Positions 6,201 to 6,522 of a stretch of DNA of 6,522 bases are shown here, piece after piece. Position numbers and translations under genes: made by a program. The notes under the pieces are model-generated. The model was not told the DNA's origin and made no database searches. It saw only the letters and a program-made list of their open reading frames with translations. Position 1 is the first letter of the stretch. Every line of letters starts with the position of its first letter. Location: positions 1 to 6,522 of the forward strand of contig JAUTXM010000222.1 in assembly GCA_030838025.1 (NCBI GenBank), given 5' to 3'. This DNA comes from Acidimicrobiaceae bacterium (GTDB lineage Bacteria > Actinomycetota > Acidimicrobiia > Acidimicrobiales > Palsa-688).

Positions 6201-6380
6201 GCCGAGATCGCGCTGGCCCTGGAGGTCCACCGAGCCTGGATCGGCGAACAGGTCCTGGCGCCGTCGGTGTTGGTCGGCAGCGCCGCAGCACCCGCTGCTG
6301 AGGCATGGCAGTCGGAAACCCTCCCCGACGGCCCGACCGTGTACTTCCAGATCCGTCGGGTGGATTCGTCGACGGGCTAA
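3204..6380 (+). CDS. ileS: Isoleucyl-tRNA synthetase, eukaryote-like (IleS2) type
   Basis: The product has 1058 residues, a full-length class I synthetase that activates isoleucine with ATP, charges tRNA-Ile and edits misactivated valine. The HIGH-type motif is HYGH at 62-65, within DGPPFANGLPHYGH. The CP1 editing domain shows the Thr-rich WVWTTTPWTLPSN from 230 and GTGVVHMAPGFGEDD at 323-337. The KMSKR loop is at 605-609 followed by LRNYPDP. The anticodon-binding helical region includes NWYIRRSRDRFW near 730-741, and a DUF5915-like C-terminal domain starts near 955. HYGH plus KMSKRLRNYPDP mark the IleS2 class, many members of which tolerate mupirocin; resistance here is inferred. One predicted zinc site has CWEC (C189, C192) but CWRT (C400, T403) where CxxC is expected. 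The start ATG at 3204 puts MPEGPRPYP before the conserved helix; the frame runs upstream to 2979, but that overlaps the divergent DUF167 gene. Four of 30 isoleucines use ATA. The gene is intact. Confidence 0.97.
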   Translation: MPEGPRPYPDVPAAPDLPALEDDILASWAERKTFEESVAQRSGGANEYVFYDGPPFANGLPHYGHLLTGFVKDTIPRYQTMRGHRVERRFGWDCHGLPAETEAEKELGVSGRGPITEFGIDRFNDYCRTSVLRYTHEWERYVTRQARWVDFEDDYKTMDLSYMESVMWAIKRLWEKGLLYEGFRVLPYCWECETPLSNFETRQDDAYRDRQDPAVTVAFDLDGDLPASLWVWTTTPWTLPSNLAVAVGPDIDYAVFEAGGRRVILAEAAIPNYEKELASFTQVGRVKGSELVGRTYRPLFPYFAGTPGAFRLLAGEFVTTGEGTGVVHMAPGFGEDDQRACEAAGISVVCPVDDRGRFTDEVPDYRGVQVFDANMPIIRDLRARGALVRHDSYVHSYPHCWRTDTPLIYKAVSSWFVQVTTIRDRMLELNEEITWVPAHVRDGSFGKWLENARDWSISRNRFWGSPIPVWKSDDPNHPRLDVYGSLDELAADFGVRPTDLHRPFIDRLTRPNPNDPTGQSTMRRVTDVLDCWFESGSMPFAQVHYPFEQGDWFDRHFPGDFIVEYIGQTRGWFYTLHVLATALFDRPAFRTCVAHGILLGDDGQKMSKRLRNYPDPEAMFVKHGADAMRWFLLSSPVLRGGDMAVKEQGIRDAVRSAIHPLWNAWYFFTLYANADGVTAGTARFSATGVLDRYVLAKLQQAVATVTDALDSYDISGACLAIEGFLDALTNWYIRRSRDRFWGTSAVSTSGDSGADDQQDAFDTLGTVLEVLCRTAAPLLPMLSESVWRGLTGGESVHLADWPDASALPHDPELVAVMDRVRQVCSAAHSVRKAQGLRARLPLAALTVAAADAPSLAPFEDLIKDEVNVKALRLTSSVGEVADELLTVVFRVAAPRLGKVTQQAAAAARTGDWEVLGDGRARVGPAVLEPGEWELRLTPRWPEVSRVLPGEGGVVMLDVDLTGDLEAEGRARDVVRMVQKGRREAGLRVTDRITLRLLAPAEIALALEVHRAWIGEQVLAPSVLVGSAAAPAAEAWQSETLPDGPTVYFQIRRVDSSTG

Positions 6381-6400
6381 GCGGCGAGCCGCCGAGGCGG
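6381..6400. terminator. Possible bidirectional terminator: two overlapping small palindromes
   Basis: Immediately after the ileS TAA lie GCGGC-GA-GCCGC (6381-6392) and CCGCC-GA-GGCGG (6389-6400), two perfect 5-bp stems that share 6389-6392 and so are mutually exclusive. The gap to the convergent gene's stop is only 28 bp. There is no T-run on either side, so this is not a classical intrinsic terminator, and two-base loops would need to open in RNA. The position between convergent genes is the main argument. Confidence 0.3.
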
Positions 6401-6408
6401 GCGGAGGT

Positions 6409-6522
6409 CTAGGTGGCGTCTTTCGGGGCGAGCTGCAGGAGGCGCTCGATGCGGTTGAGGATGGCCGAACGGTTGGCCAGTTGCTCCTCGTGGCGGGCCA
6501 CCAACTCAAGCTCGTCGGCATG
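6409..6522 (-). CDS. C-terminal 37 residues of an unidentified coiled-coil-like protein (5' end outside window)
   Basis: Reading the minus strand from the right edge gives an open frame of 37 codons ending in TAG at 6411-6409. The residues begin HADELELVARHEEQLANR and end IERLLQLAPKDAT. Codon third positions are strongly G/C-biased in this frame (ctc, ctg, cgc, gcc, gag), as in the neighbours, whereas the other minus-strand frame gives an Arg/Pro/Ser-rich composition typical of a shadow. The segment is charged with regularly spaced Leu/Ile, so an amphipathic helix or coiled coil at the C-terminus is likely. The visible part is too short to name a family, and no function is assigned. It converges on ileS with 28 bp between the stops. 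Confidence 0.72.
   Translation of the reverse strand, partial: HADELELVARHEEQLANRSAILNRIERLLQLAPKDAT

Overview
The window looks like chromosomal housekeeping DNA from a high-GC actinobacterium. Three things suggest this: very high GC with strong G/C preference at third codon positions, an isoleucyl-tRNA synthetase of the eukaryote-like (IleS2) type with the actinobacterial sequence style, and a DksA-like / lspA / rluD gene order familiar from actinobacteria. An Acidimicrobiia-like lineage is my best guess, but this is inference; no rRNA or other marker is present to settle it.

Layout from left to right. The 3' end of an Rrf2-family transcriptional regulator runs off the left edge on the + strand (1-393). 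A compact array of 11 imperfect 9/10-bp tandem units (397-501) fills the gap between it and the convergent minus-strand operon. That operon reads right to left: a DUF167/YggU protein (3113-2709), a DksA/TraR C4 zinc-finger protein (2632-2066), lipoprotein signal peptidase lspA (2066-1434) and an RluA/RluD-family 23S rRNA pseudouridine synthase (1437-493). The last three genes are joined by stop/start overlaps (TGATG and GTGA), so they are almost certainly co-transcribed and translationally coupled. DUF167 lies 76 bp upstream and may share the transcript.

A 90-bp divergent intergenic region (3114-3203) separates DUF167 from ileS, which occupies half the window (3204-6380, + strand, 1058 residues, intact). 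Candidate TANNNT -10 elements are visible in both directions, and the ileS one is placed so that the transcript would be leaderless. After ileS a 28-bp GC-rich gap with two overlapping small palindromes precedes the C-terminal 37 codons of a coiled-coil-like protein on the minus strand (6522-6409), which runs off the right edge.

Together the genes serve translation and envelope maintenance: IleRS charges tRNA-Ile, the RluD-like enzyme modifies rRNA, LspA matures lipoproteins, and the DksA-like protein may link RNA polymerase activity to growth state. I see no mobile element, CRISPR array, RNA gene or defence system. The least ordinary points are the tandem repeat at the convergent junction, the loss of a predicted zinc ligand in IleRS, and the lack of room for a T-box leader before ileS.
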